Made by a program: the position numbers and the translations under genes | Notes under the pieces: generated by a model | What the model saw: only the letters and a program-made list of their open reading frames with translations | The model's database searches: none | Told to the model about the DNA's origin: nothing | In this document: piece by piece, positions 47,707 through 55,850 of the stretch | Numbering within the stretch: position 1 is the first letter of the stretch | How the letters are laid out: each line of letters starts with the position of its first letter | Source of the DNA: Sphingomonas echinoides ATCC 14820 | Lineage (GTDB): Bacteria; Pseudomonadota; Alphaproteobacteria; Sphingomonadales; Sphingomonadaceae | Reading direction: 5' to 3' | NCBI RefSeq assembly: GCF_000241465.1 | Contig: NZ_JH584235.1 | Span: 261,385 to 323,643 of the forward strand | Length of the DNA: 62,259 bases

Positions 47707-49059
47707 TCAGGACTCCTGGCGCGCCAGCCATTCTTCCAGCCACTTGATCGTATAGTTTCCGTCCTGGAAGTCGGGATCCTCGATCAAGGCCTGGTGCAGC
47801 GGGATGGTCGTCGTGGGGCCTTCGATCACGAACTCTTCGAGCGCGCGGCGCAGGCGGCGGATCGCGCCGGCACGCGTGGTGCCGTAGACGATCAATTTGG
47901 CGATCATCGAATCGTAATAAGGCGGCACGCGGTAGCCGGCATAGAGCCCGCTATCGACGCGGACGTTCATGCCGCCGGGGGCGTGATAGGCCTTCACCAG
48001 GCCGGGCGACGGCGCGAAGGTGCGCGGGTCTTCGGCATTGATGCGGCATTCGATGGCGTGGCCGCGGAACTGCACGTCTTCCTGCCGCAGCGTCAGGCCA
48101 TGGCCTTCGGCGATGCGGATCTGCTCGCGCACCAGATCGAGCCCGGTGATCGCTTCTGTCACGGGATGTTCGACCTGCAGGCGCGTGTTCATTTCGATGA
48201 AATAGAACTCGCCATTTTCCCACAGGAATTCGATCGTGCCGGCACCGCGATAGCCCATATCGGCCATCGCTTTGGCGCAGATGCCGCCCATGCGCGCGCG
48301 GTCCTCTTCGCCCAGCACGGGCGAGGGGGCTTCTTCGAGCACCTTCTGGTGGCGGCGCTGGAGCGAGCAGTCGCGCTCGCCCAGGTGGATGGCGTTGCCA
48401 TTGCCGTCACCGAACACCTGAAATTCGATGTGGCGCGGGTTGCCGAGATATTTTTCAAGATAGACGGTCGCATCGCCGAACGCGGCCTTCGCCTCGCTGC
48501 CGGCCTGTTGCATCAGCGTTTCGAGCTGATCCTCGGAGGTGCAGACCTTCATGCCGCGCCCGCCGCCGCCCGACGCCGCCTTGATGATGACGGGATAGCC
48601 CGCGGCCGCTGCGATTTCCTTGGCCTCGGCCAAATCGCTGATCGGCCCGGCCGAGCCCGGCACCAGCGGCAGGCCGAGCGCGCCTGCGGTGCGCTTGGCC
48701 TCGATCTTGTCGCCCATGGTGCGGATATGTTCGGGCTTGGGGCCGACGAAAATGATGTCGTGCGCCTCGACGATCTCGGCGAATTTGGCGTTTTCGCTGA
48801 GGAAACCGTAGCCCGGATGGATCGCGTCCGCGCCCGAAATTTCGGCCGCGGAAATGATGTTGGGGATGTTGAGATAGCTCTCGACCGCCGAAGGCGGCCC
48901 GATGCAGATCGCCTGATCGGCCAGACGCACATGCATCGCATCGCTGTCTGCGGTCGAATGCACCGCGACCGTCTGGATGCCCATTTCATGGCAGGCACGG
49001 TGGATGCGCAGCGCGATCTCGCCGCGATTCGCGATCAGCAGTTTCTTGATTTCGGCCAT
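47707..49059 (-). CDS. accC: Acetyl-CoA carboxylase, biotin carboxylase subunit
   Basis: A 450-residue enzyme that carboxylates the biotin on BCCP with bicarbonate and ATP, the first half of malonyl-CoA formation. Seen: the N-terminal [14 protein letters not shown], the ATP-grasp glycine loop [14 protein letters not shown], the CO2/biotin region [20 protein letters not shown], and [22 protein letters not shown] with the catalytic Glu/Asn/Arg. It starts 1 base after the accB stop, on the same strand. The natural ligase for its partner, birA, is at 37516. Confidence 0.97.
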   Translation of the reverse strand: MAEIKKLLIANRGEIALRIHRACHEMGIQTVAVHSTADSDAMHVRLADQAICIGPPSAVESYLNIPNIISAAEISGADAIHPGYGFLSENAKFAEIVEAHDIIFVGPKPEHIRTMGDKIEAKRTAGALGLPLVPGSAGPISDLAEAKEIAAAAGYPVIIKAASGGGGRGMKVCTSEDQLETLMQQAGSEAKAAFGDATVYLEKYLGNPRHIEFQVFGDGNGNAIHLGERDCSLQRRHQKVLEEAPSPVLGEEDRARMGGICAKAMADMGYRGAGTIEFLWENGEFYFIEMNTRLQVEHPVTEAITGLDLVREQIRIAEGHGLTLRQEDVQFRGHAIECRINAEDPRTFAPSPGLVKAYHAPGGMNVRVDSGLYAGYRVPPYYDSMIAKLIVYGTTRAGAIRRLRRALEEFVIEGPTTTIPLHQALIEDPDFQDGNYTIKWLEEWLARQES

Positions 49060-49060
49060 A

Positions 49061-49540
49061 TTATTCGACGACGACCAGTGGTTGGTCGAATTCGACCGGC
49101 TGGCCGCTTTCGACGAGCACGGCCTTCACCGTGCCGGCGCTGGGGGCGAGAATGGGGTTCATCACCTTCATCGCCTCGACGATGAGCAGGGTATCGCCCG
49201 CTGCAACCGTGTCGCCAACGCTGACGAAGGCCTTAGCCTCCGGGTTGGGCGACAGATAGGCCGTGCCGACCATCGGCGACTTGACCGCGTTGAAGGTGGC
49301 CTGCGGTGCGGCGACGATCTCGGCGGGTGCGGTCATGGCCGCGACGGGCGCGCTTGCTGCGGGCGCGGGGGCATATTGCACCGCGGCGGCAACGGCGGCA
49401 GCCTTGCGCGCGATGCGGATCTTGCGACCGCCATCCTCGACTTCGATTTCGGTCAGCTGCGTGTCATCCAGCAGCTGGGCGAGCTGACGCACCAGATCGA
49501 CATCGATCCGCATTGCATCGGTGTGTGTTTCTTCGGCCAT
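49061..49540 (-). CDS. accB: Biotin carboxyl carrier protein of acetyl-CoA carboxylase
   Basis: A 159-residue carrier. The N-terminal helix ([28 protein letters not shown]) binds the carboxylase; a middle Ala/Pro-rich linker (residues 50-82) follows; the biotinyl domain contains EAMKVMNPI with the biotinylated lysine. Start ATG 49540 ([10 protein letters not shown]); ATG 49513 is an alternative. It precedes accC in the same transcript and is preceded by aroQ, a common aroQ-accB-accC order. Confidence 0.96.
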   Translation of the reverse strand: MAEETHTDAMRIDVDLVRQLAQLLDDTQLTEIEVEDGGRKIRIARKAAAVAAAVQYAPAPAASAPVAAMTAPAEIVAAPQATFNAVKSPMVGTAYLSPNPEAKAFVSVGDTVAAGDTLLIVEAMKVMNPILAPSAGTVKAVLVESGQPVEFDQPLVVVE

Positions 49541-49576
49541 ACGACCCCATTATCTCCCTTATTGCGGCGCGTCCTG

Positions 49577-50011
49577 TCAGAGTCGTGCCGCCGCTTCAAG
49601 CGCCAGCAGATAGGAAAGTGCCCCAAAACCGCAGATCGTGCCCTTTGCCACAGGCGAGATACGGCTGATATGGCGAAAAGCTTCGCGCGCATGCGGGTTG
49701 GAGAGGTGGACTTCGATCACCGGCGTGCGGATCGCCTTGATCGCATCGTACAGCGCGATCGAGGTGTGGGTGAAGGCCCCGGCGTTGAGCAGCACGGCCT
49801 TGGCGGGCAACGCCTGGGCTTCGTGCAGCCAGTCGATCAAATGCCCTTCATGGTTGGACTGGCGCAGGTCGATGTCCAGCCCGAGGTCGCGGGCGCGATC
49901 TTCCAACTGACCGGCGATGTCGTCGAGCGTTTCATGGCCGTAAATTTCCGGCTCGCGCGTGCCGAGCAGGTTCAGGTTCGGGCCGTTGAGGACGAAGATG
50001 GTTTCGCGCAT
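49577..50011 (-). CDS. aroQ: Type II 3-dehydroquinate dehydratase
   Basis: A 144-residue dodecameric enzyme of the shikimate pathway. Seen: VLNGPNLNLLGTREPEIYG (catalytic Arg and Tyr loop), the strand LRQSNHEGHLIDWLHEA (active-site His region), NAGAFTHTSIALYDAI and VIEVHLSNPHAREAFRHIS. ATG 50011 is the family start; the upstream open frame reads through a repeat and encodes the RQAQGERA peptide typical of that repeat. It is followed by accB after 36 bases. Confidence 0.95.
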   Translation of the reverse strand: MRETIFVLNGPNLNLLGTREPEIYGHETLDDIAGQLEDRARDLGLDIDLRQSNHEGHLIDWLHEAQALPAKAVLLNAGAFTHTSIALYDAIKAIRTPVIEVHLSNPHAREAFRHISRISPVAKGTICGFGALSYLLALEAAARL

Positions 50012-50068
50012 GTGAGTCTTCCGGTTGAATGACGTGAGGCAGACGCCTAGGTGATGCGCAGCCATAGC

Positions 50069-50153
50069 CCGTTCGCCCTGAGCTTGTCGAAGGGCTCTTC
50101 GTCCTCTCAACGGGTGGGGGCGGAGAGGGCTTCGACACGCTCAGCCCGAACGG
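50069..50153. repeat. Intergenic inverted repeat of the CCCTGAGCTTGTCGAAGGG type
   Basis: The left arm (from 50069) reads CCGTTCGCCCTGAGCTTGTC and on to about 50096; the right arm (about 50126-50153) is its imperfect inverted copy ending CCGAACGG. It lies between the divergent aroQ and thiSG genes. The same arm type appears as a half element inside nuoG. Confidence 0.8.
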
Positions 50154-50178
50154 AGGCGGGGATAGTCCCCGGTTACAG

Positions 50179-51186
50179 ATGCCCCATACCGATGGAACCC
50201 TGACGATCCAGATCAATGGCGAGCATCGCCGTGTGCGCGCTGGGTTGAGCCTGGCCGATCTTGCCGCCGACCTTGGCTTGCTGCCGGAAAAGGTGGCGGT
50301 GGAGCGCAATCTGGAAGTGGTGCCGCGCTCGACGCTGGCGCAGGTGCAGGTGGAAGATGGCGATACGCTGGAGATCGTCCATTTCGTCGGCGGCGGCGAC
50401 CATGCGCCGGTGGTCAAGGCCGATACGTGGACGGTGGCGGGCCGGACGTTCCGTTCGCGCCTGATCGTGGGCACCGGCAAATATAAGGATTTCGCGCAGA
50501 ATGCGGCGGCGCTGGAAGCCTCGGGCGCGGAGATCGTTACGGTAGCGGTACGACGTGTCAACGTGTCGGATCGCAATGCGCCGATGCTGACCGATTTCAT
50601 CGACCCCAAGAAAGTGACCTATCTGCCGAACACGGCGGGGTGTTTCGATGCCGAATCGGCGATTCGCACGCTGCGGCTGGCGCGCGAGGCGGGCGGCTGG
50701 GATCTGGTGAAGCTGGAAGTGCTGGGCGAGGCCAAGACGCTGTACCCGGACATGGTGGAGACGCTGCGCGCGACCGAGGTGCTGGCCAAGGAAGGCTTCC
50801 TGCCGATGGTGTACTGCGTCGATGATCCGATTGCGGCGAAGCGGCTGGAAAATGCGGGCGCGGTGGCGATCATGCCGCTGGGCGCGCCGATCGGATCGGG
50901 CCTGGGCATCCAGAACCAAGTGACGATCCGGCTGATCGTGGAAGGGGCGAGCGTGCCCGTGCTGGTCGATGCCGGGGTCGGCACCGCGTCCGATGCGGCG
51001 GCGGCGATGGAACTGGGTTGCGACGGCGTGTTGATGAACACCGCGATTGCCGAGGCCAAGGACCCGGTGCTGATGGCGGCGGCGATGAAGGCGGGCGTCG
51101 AGGCCGGGCGCATGGCCTATCTGGCGGGGCGGATGGGCAAGCGGCGCTATGCCGATCCGTCCAGTCCTTTAGCGGGGCTCATTTAA
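50179..51186 (+). CDS. Fused sulfur carrier ThiS / thiazole synthase ThiG
   Basis: A 335-residue fusion. Residues 1-73 form a ubiquitin-like ThiS ([27 protein letters not shown] ... [14 protein letters not shown]). The usual C-terminal Gly-Gly that becomes a thiocarboxylate is internal (GGG 71-73). From about residue 80 the ThiG TIM barrel follows: [16 protein letters not shown], the Schiff-base lysine in [16 protein letters not shown], and phosphate-binding [10 protein letters not shown] and [30 protein letters not shown]. It makes the thiazole half of thiamine; thiE at 16505 joins the halves. How sulfur is loaded on an internal GG is not evident. Confidence 0.93.
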   Translation: MPHTDGTLTIQINGEHRRVRAGLSLADLAADLGLLPEKVAVERNLEVVPRSTLAQVQVEDGDTLEIVHFVGGGDHAPVVKADTWTVAGRTFRSRLIVGTGKYKDFAQNAAALEASGAEIVTVAVRRVNVSDRNAPMLTDFIDPKKVTYLPNTAGCFDAESAIRTLRLAREAGGWDLVKLEVLGEAKTLYPDMVETLRATEVLAKEGFLPMVYCVDDPIAAKRLENAGAVAIMPLGAPIGSGLGIQNQVTIRLIVEGASVPVLVDAGVGTASDAAAAMELGCDGVLMNTAIAEAKDPVLMAAAMKAGVEAGRMAYLAGRMGKRRYADPSSPLAGLI

Positions 51187-51231
51187 CCCACGCGCTGTTA
51201 TTCCGGCGACGATCGGCCTAGCCTTGCGCGC

Positions 51232-51987
51232 ATGATGCACCGCCTTCTTCCCATCGCTATGCTCCTAACGGCGTGCAGCGCGCCGCAGGCCGACACCACC
51301 GCTTCAGCGTTCGAGGCACCAGCCCAGGCGGTGACGCTGACGGCGGCGGATGGAAAGCGCGTCTTTGGGCGGCTGTTCCGTGCCGAGCATCCCAAGGCGA
51401 CGATCCTGCTGTTTCACCAAGCGGGATCAAGCAAGGACGAATATCGCACGATCGCGCCGCGGCTGGTGGCCGCAGGCTATAGCGCGTTGGCGATCGATCA
51501 GCGCGCCGGTGGCACGCTGTACGGCCCGAACGAGACCAGCGCGCAATATCCGCATCCCGCAACCTATCTGGAGGCGGTTCCCGATCTGCAAGCCGCGATT
51601 GACTGGGCGACGCAGCAGCACGCCCCGGTGATCCTGTGGGGGAGCAGCTATTCGGCTGCGCTGGTCTTTGTGGTGGGGGCGAGCAATCGCCAAAAAATAA
51701 CCGCGATTTTGTCGTTTTCGCCGGGCGAATATTTCGACGACAAGCAGCTTATAAAGCGCGCGGCGGCGCAGCTATCGGTCCCTGCCTATATTACCGCCGC
51801 CCCCAGTGATGAGGAAACCGCCGCCGCCAAGAGCATTGCCGATGCGATGCCATCCCGCCTGGTGACGCGCTATATCCCCAAGCAGGGCGTGCACGGCTCT
51901 TCGACGTTGATCCGCGCCAAAGACCCAAAGGGCGCGGAAGACAATTGGTTGCCTGTGCTCGCTTTTCTGCGGAAAGTGGCCCCTTAA
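51232..51987 (+). CDS. Lipoprotein alpha/beta hydrolase (dienelactone-hydrolase-like)
   Basis: A 251-residue protein with a lipoprotein signal (MMHRLLPIAMLLTAC; Cys15 is the lipidation site) followed by an Ala/Thr linker. The hydrolase core shows ILLFHQAGSSKDEYRTIAPRL, the nucleophile elbow LWGSSYSAALV (Ser within GxSxS), and acidic/His elements near TAAPSDEE and GVHGSS. Substrate unknown. It overlaps the convergent methyltransferase stop by 4 bases. Start ATG 51232 or 51235. Confidence 0.8.
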   Translation: MMHRLLPIAMLLTACSAPQADTTASAFEAPAQAVTLTAADGKRVFGRLFRAEHPKATILLFHQAGSSKDEYRTIAPRLVAAGYSALAIDQRAGGTLYGPNETSAQYPHPATYLEAVPDLQAAIDWATQQHAPVILWGSSYSAALVFVVGASNRQKITAILSFSPGEYFDDKQLIKRAAAQLSVPAYITAAPSDEETAAAKSIADAMPSRLVTRYIPKQGVHGSSTLIRAKDPKGAEDNWLPVLAFLRKVAP

Positions 51988-52535
51988 GGCTTGCGCGCGA
52001 GCCAGACGCCCGCGCCGCCGCAACTGGCATCTTCGGCGACATACGCCATTTCGACCATGCCGCCAGCTTGGATCGCCGCGCTGTAATTGGCCGCCTCCAA
52101 GTCGGCGCGATAGGGCGTTCCACTGCGATAGTCGTCACGCGTCGGGTCGCGGTCGGGCGGCGCGTTGAACAAGAGCCGCCCGCCGCGTTTCAGCCAGTCG
52201 GCGGCGCGGCGCGCCATCAGCGCCTGGTCGGCGTGGGTAAACCAGGTCAGCGAGTTCCAGGCGATCACGCCGTCAAACTGCCCGTCGAGCGTGACGGTGC
52301 GCATATCGGCCTTGACCCAGCGCTCGCGCGGAAACCGCGTTTGCGCCAAGTTGATCATCGATTGCGCGTGATCGACCCCAACGACCGCGTGGCCGCGCGC
52401 GATCAGAAAGCGCCCGATCGGCTCGCCTGCGCCACAACCAAGATCGAGGATCCTGCCACCGCGCGGCAGCGGCTCGATCATGCGTTCGATCCAGTCGCGC
52501 GCCTCGAACGCGCCAGGGCGGATGGGTTTAGCCAA
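51984..52535 (-). CDS. Class I SAM-dependent methyltransferase
   Basis: A 183-residue methyltransferase. Motif I is RILDLGCGAGEPIGRFL (residues 29-45), motif II VVGVDHAQSMINLAQ, and post-I elements are VKADMRTVTL and FDGVIAWNSLTWF, then WLKRGGRLLFNAPP. This is the small Methyltransf_25/11 type. It stands alone, convergent with the lipoprotein hydrolase and divergent from csbD. Substrate (small molecule or protein) is not visible from sequence. Confidence 0.82.
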   Translation of the reverse strand: MAKPIRPGAFEARDWIERMIEPLPRGGRILDLGCGAGEPIGRFLIARGHAVVGVDHAQSMINLAQTRFPRERWVKADMRTVTLDGQFDGVIAWNSLTWFTHADQALMARRAADWLKRGGRLLFNAPPDRDPTRDDYRSGTPYRADLEAANYSAAIQAGGMVEMAYVAEDASCGGAGVWLARKP

Positions 52536-52543
52536 GGTATTTG

Positions 52544-52569
52544 GGAACCTGTTCGATTTTAAGCTGTTT
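52544..52569 (+). promoter_or_regulatory. EcfG-type (general stress response) promoter before csbD
   Basis: GGAACC at 52544-52549, a 16-base spacer from the GGAAC core, then TGTT at 52565-52568. This fits the alphaproteobacterial EcfG consensus (GGAAC - 16/17 - CGTT) with one mismatch, about 75 bases before a CsbD-like stress gene, the class of gene EcfG regulons usually contain. Confidence 0.5.
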
Positions 52570-52641
52570 TACAATCAGAAGCCGCTGATGTCGTCCAACC
52601 GACATCGCCCCTTCTTGGCGCAAGACGGAAAGGAAGCTCTC

Positions 52642-52812
52642 ATGGGCGAACTCATCGACAAGATCAAAGGCAACGTCAACGAAGCCATTGGCAAGGCCAA
52701 GCAGCACAGCGACAATCCTGATACGCAGGCCGAAGGCGCTGCACAGGAGCTGAAGGGCAAGGCCCAGCAGACCGCAGGCAAGATCAAGGGCGCGCTCGGC
52801 GACGATATCTGA
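52642..52812 (+). CDS. CsbD-like general stress protein
   Basis: A 56-residue, Lys/Ala/Gln-rich helical protein (MGELIDKIKGNVNEAIGKAK...) with the repeated KGxxxExxGKxK pattern of the CsbD family, which is strongly induced by stress in many bacteria. GGAAAGGA precedes ATG 52642. An EcfG-like promoter lies upstream and a hairpin terminator follows after 22 bases. The molecular role of CsbD is not known. Confidence 0.88.
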   Translation: MGELIDKIKGNVNEAIGKAKQHSDNPDTQAEGAAQELKGKAQQTAGKIKGALGDDI

Positions 52813-52834
52813 GCCAGCCTGACGTGGTGAAAGG

Positions 52835-52867
52835 AGGCCGCTTCGCTACCGCGAGGCGGCCTTTTTC
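52835..52867 (+). terminator. Rho-independent terminator of csbD
   Basis: AGGCCGC (52835-52841) pairs with GCGGCCT (52856-52862), followed by TTTTT to 52866. The stem overlaps the last codons of the opposite-strand TPP-enzyme gene, which stops at 52846. Confidence 0.7.
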
Positions 52868-54507
52868 ATGGCGGTCAGCGTGGTGCCTGCGGTGATGGTC
52901 TCCACATCGGTTTTGAGGTGGAGCAGGCGCACGCCGGTCTGGCCCATCGCGCGAGCGAGGGCGGGGGCAAACTCTGCCGTCGTATCGACCGTTTCCGCCC
53001 AGCAGCCATAAGCGCGTCCGAGCGCCGCAAAGTCCGGATTGGCGAGCGTGGTGCCGCTCACGCGACCGGGAAATTCGCGTTCCTGATGCATCCGGATCGT
53101 ACCGTAAGCACCATTGTCGATGACGAGGACGAGCATGTTTGCGCCGTGCGCCACCGCCGTCGCGAGTTCCTGCCCGTTCATCAGGAAGCACCCGTCGCCC
53201 GCGAGCGCCACGACGGTACGATCCGGATGGCGCAAAGCGGCGGCGGTGGCGGCGGGGACGCCATAGCCCATTGCGCCGGCGGTGGGGGCGAGTTGGCTGT
53301 TCCGCTCGTAGCGCCAGTAGCGGTGCCACCAGCCGCTGTAATTGCCAGCGCCGTTGCAGATGATGCTGTCCGCCGGGAGCTGCTCGCGCATTTCTGCGAC
53401 GCAGGGGCCGAGATCGAGTTTTACGCCCTCACGCGAGGCGGGGGTGGACCAGGCGAGATAGTCGGCATGGGCGGCGGCACCGCTGTCAAACGGCGGATGG
53501 TCGATCGCGAGCACTGCATCGGCAAAGGAGGTCATGTCGGCGCAGATTGCGAGATCGGCGCGATAGGTCTGGTTAAGTTCGGCGGGATCGGGGTGGACGT
53601 GGATCAGCGTCTGGCCGGGATGATCAGAGGTGATCAGCGTATAGCCATCGGTGGTGGCTTCGCCCAAGCGGGGGCCGATGACGAGCAGCAGATCGGCCTG
53701 CTTGATGCGCTCGACCAAGCGCGGATTGGGGCCGTAGCCGAGATTGCCCGCCCAGACCGGGGAGGTGTTGGCGATCGCATCCTGACGGCGGAAAGCGGCG
53801 GCGACCGGGAGGCCCGTGCGCTCCGCCCAAAGCGTGAAATCGCGCGTGGCGGCGGTGGTCCAGCCCGCACCGCCGATGATGGCAAGGGGACGCTCCGCAG
53901 CCGACAGGGCACCCGCGAGCGCGGCGATTTGGAGCGAATCTGCAGCTTGCACCACGCGATCGATGCGGGGCCGGTCTACGGCCACCACTTCATCGAGCAG
54001 CATGTCCTCGGGCAGCGCCAGCACCACCGGCCCTGGCCGCCCGCTCATCGCGACATTCCAGGCGCGCGCGACATATTCGGGGATGCGGCGGGCGTCGTCG
54101 ATCTTGGCGGCCCATTTGGCGATGGGACCAAACATCGCGGGAAAGTCGATTTCCTGAAAGGCCTCGCGGTCCTTGGTGGCGCGGTCGACATCGCCGATAA
54201 ACAGCACCATCGGCTGCGAATCCTGCATCGCGACATGGACGCCGATCGAGGCATTGGTGGCACCCGGCCCGCGCGTGACGAAGGCGACGCCGGGCTGCCC
54301 GGTCAGCGCGCCATCGGCACAGGCCATGAAGCCGACTCCGCCCTCTTGCCGGCACACCACCAGATCGATCTCGGGCGTGTCGTGCAGCGCGTCGAGCACG
54401 GCAAGGAAACTCTCGCCCGGGACGGTGAAGATGCGGTCGCAGCCTTGCGCGACAAGCTGGTCGACCAGGATACGGCCGCCGGTGCGGGGGGTGGTGGAGC
54501 TGTGCAT
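52846..54507 (-). CDS. Thiamine-pyrophosphate enzyme (acetolactate-synthase-like)
   Basis: A 553-residue ThDP enzyme of the acetolactate synthase/glyoxylate carboligase group. The N-terminal PYR domain has the catalytic glutamate in LVVCRQEGGVGFMACADG and ends GPGATN. The central domain has LVIGPRLGEATTDGYTL. The PP domain has the cofactor motif GDGCFLMNGQELATAVAHGA with the Asn about 27 residues on (VIDNGAYGTI). It lacks residues that firmly identify acetolactate synthase, and no regulatory (IlvH) subunit is adjacent. Likely a benzoylformate-decarboxylase/ALS-like enzyme of unknown substrate. ATG 54507. Confidence 0.88.
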   Translation of the reverse strand: MHSSTTPRTGGRILVDQLVAQGCDRIFTVPGESFLAVLDALHDTPEIDLVVCRQEGGVGFMACADGALTGQPGVAFVTRGPGATNASIGVHVAMQDSQPMVLFIGDVDRATKDREAFQEIDFPAMFGPIAKWAAKIDDARRIPEYVARAWNVAMSGRPGPVVLALPEDMLLDEVVAVDRPRIDRVVQAADSLQIAALAGALSAAERPLAIIGGAGWTTAATRDFTLWAERTGLPVAAAFRRQDAIANTSPVWAGNLGYGPNPRLVERIKQADLLLVIGPRLGEATTDGYTLITSDHPGQTLIHVHPDPAELNQTYRADLAICADMTSFADAVLAIDHPPFDSGAAAHADYLAWSTPASREGVKLDLGPCVAEMREQLPADSIICNGAGNYSGWWHRYWRYERNSQLAPTAGAMGYGVPAATAAALRHPDRTVVALAGDGCFLMNGQELATAVAHGANMLVLVIDNGAYGTIRMHQEREFPGRVSGTTLANPDFAALGRAYGCWAETVDTTAEFAPALARAMGQTGVRLLHLKTDVETITAGTTLTAMKKAASR

Positions 54508-54709
54508 CGCCGGTTTTTAGCGAGGCGTTGGCGCTTTGGGTAGGCCGGGATCGCGGACGGCGCGGTTTTCAGCAGTGTCGGATTTCTTTACGGTCGGTGC
54601 TGTCACCGGCGACCGATTAACTATAGATCGTATTGGAAATCAGCGCTTTGCGGCAATTGGCACGCAGGCTGCATAACAATGAGCACGCCGAGCGGTAATC
54701 GCTTCAGCA

Positions 54710-54740
54710 GGGCGGGCCAGCGCTTCAGCGCGGCCCGCCC
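54710..54740 (-). terminator. GC-rich hairpin downstream of grxD
   Basis: GGGCGGGCC / GGCCCGCCC form a perfect 9-base-pair stem with a 13-base loop, 10 bases past the stop of the monothiol glutaredoxin gene. There is no T-tract. The rest of the 243-base gap (54508-54750) shows no gene. Confidence 0.5.
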
Positions 54741-54750
54741 GACCCGGCCA

Positions 54751-55086
54751 TCAACCCGCTTTCACGACACCTTGCTCTTCAAGCAACGTCGCAAGCTCGC
54801 CGCTTTCATACATTTCCATCATGATGTCGGAACCGCCGATGAACTCGCCCTTCACGTAAAGCTGGGGAATCGTCGGCCAATCCGAAAATTGCTTGATGCC
54901 CTGGCGCACGCCCTGGTCCTGCAGTACGTCGACGCTGTCGAACTCTGCGCCGAGATGGTTGAGAATCGCCACCGCACGGCTGGAAAAACCGCATTGCGGG
55001 AAGAGTGGGCTGCCCTTCATGAACAGCAGGACGTCACTTTTGCCGACGAGTTCGGCGATACGGATCTGGTCTGGGTCAGTGCTCAT
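54751..55086 (-). CDS. grxD: Monothiol glutaredoxin, CGFS type
   Basis: A 111-residue glutaredoxin with the CGFS active site (SPLFPQCGFSSRAV, about residues 28-41), the lysine FMKGSP before it, and the glutathione-binding WPTIPQLYVKGEFIGGSDIM. CGFS glutaredoxins bind and pass on [2Fe-2S] clusters, usually with a BolA protein, whose gene is just upstream (4-base gap). ATG 55086 is the family start. Confidence 0.94.
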   Translation of the reverse strand: MSTDPDQIRIAELVGKSDVLLFMKGSPLFPQCGFSSRAVAILNHLGAEFDSVDVLQDQGVRQGIKQFSDWPTIPQLYVKGEFIGGSDIMMEMYESGELATLLEEQGVVKAG

Positions 55087-55090
55087 TATC

Positions 55091-55330
55091 TTACTCCTGT
55101 ACAGGCACGGCGGTCGTAAGCTGGAGGGCGTGGAGCACGCCGCCCATGCGATCACCGAGTGCGGCATAGACCGCGCGTTGTTGTTTCAGCCGCGGCAACC
55201 CGCGAAAACTCTCGGCGGTGACACGCGCCGCCCAATGATCGCCATCACCCGCCAGATCGGTCATTTCGACGCGCGCGTCGGGAATGCCCGCGACGATCAG
55301 CGCCTCGATTTCGTCGGCCGCCATCGGCAT
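55091..55330 (-). CDS. BolA family protein
   Basis: A 79-residue BolA/IbaG-type protein. The family core is seen as VEMTDLAGDGDHWAARVTAESFRGLPRLKQQRAVYAALGDRM, including the conserved histidine (DHWAA) used in shared [2Fe-2S] cluster ligation with monothiol glutaredoxin. Its ATG overlaps the TAA of the upstream zeta-subunit gene (TAATG). Start at 55330 (MPMAADE) or 55324. Confidence 0.88.
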   Translation of the reverse strand: MPMAADEIEALIVAGIPDARVEMTDLAGDGDHWAARVTAESFRGLPRLKQQRAVYAALGDRMGGVLHALQLTTAVPVQE

Positions 55331-55653
55331 TATTCGGACCCCATCAACTGACGGCGTGCTTCGATCGTCTTTTCCTCGATCGTGCGCCGGATCGCCGCTT
55401 CGTCGATTGCGACATTGGCAGCGGTCAGATCGCTGACGAGCTTGCGGATCACATCCTCGTCGCCAGCTTCCTCGAAATCCGCCTGGACCACGGCGGTTGC
55501 ATAAGCGTCGGATTCTTCCTTAGTCAGCCCCATCTGTGTCGCGGCCCATTGGCCCAGCAGACGGTTGCGGCGGGCCACGATCCGGAAAGCGACTTCTTCA
55601 TCGCGGGCATATTTGGTCTCGAAGGCGCGCTCGCGATCGTCGAAAGTGGTCAT
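55330..55653 (-). CDS. F1-ATPase inhibitor subunit zeta (DUF1476)
   Basis: A 107-residue helical protein: MTTFDDRERAFETKYARDEEVAFRIVARRNRLLGQWAA is the family signature, followed by three further helices. In Paracoccus the zeta subunit blocks ATP hydrolysis by F1-ATPase. It is first in an operon with BolA and grxD. The frame is open upstream to 55908, but only from ATG 55653 does it match the family. The 197-base gap to the divergent Nramp gene holds both promoters. Confidence 0.9.
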   Translation of the reverse strand: MTTFDDRERAFETKYARDEEVAFRIVARRNRLLGQWAATQMGLTKEESDAYATAVVQADFEEAGDEDVIRKLVSDLTAANVAIDEAAIRRTIEEKTIEARRQLMGSE

Positions 55654-55850
55654 GTGGATGGTCCCTTGGGCCTGTCGAATAACCCGACCGAGATAAGCGT
55701 GAGCCGGGCCGTGCGCAACGCCTGCAATAAGCGGGCGCGCAAAAGGTGCCGTTTGCGCTGCTTTCGCGCGCTTGGCGGTGGCCCAATCGCCGTAGCGCGG
55801 TATAAACGCCGCCGACCGTATGTGCTTCAATCGGGAATTGCAAAACCCCA

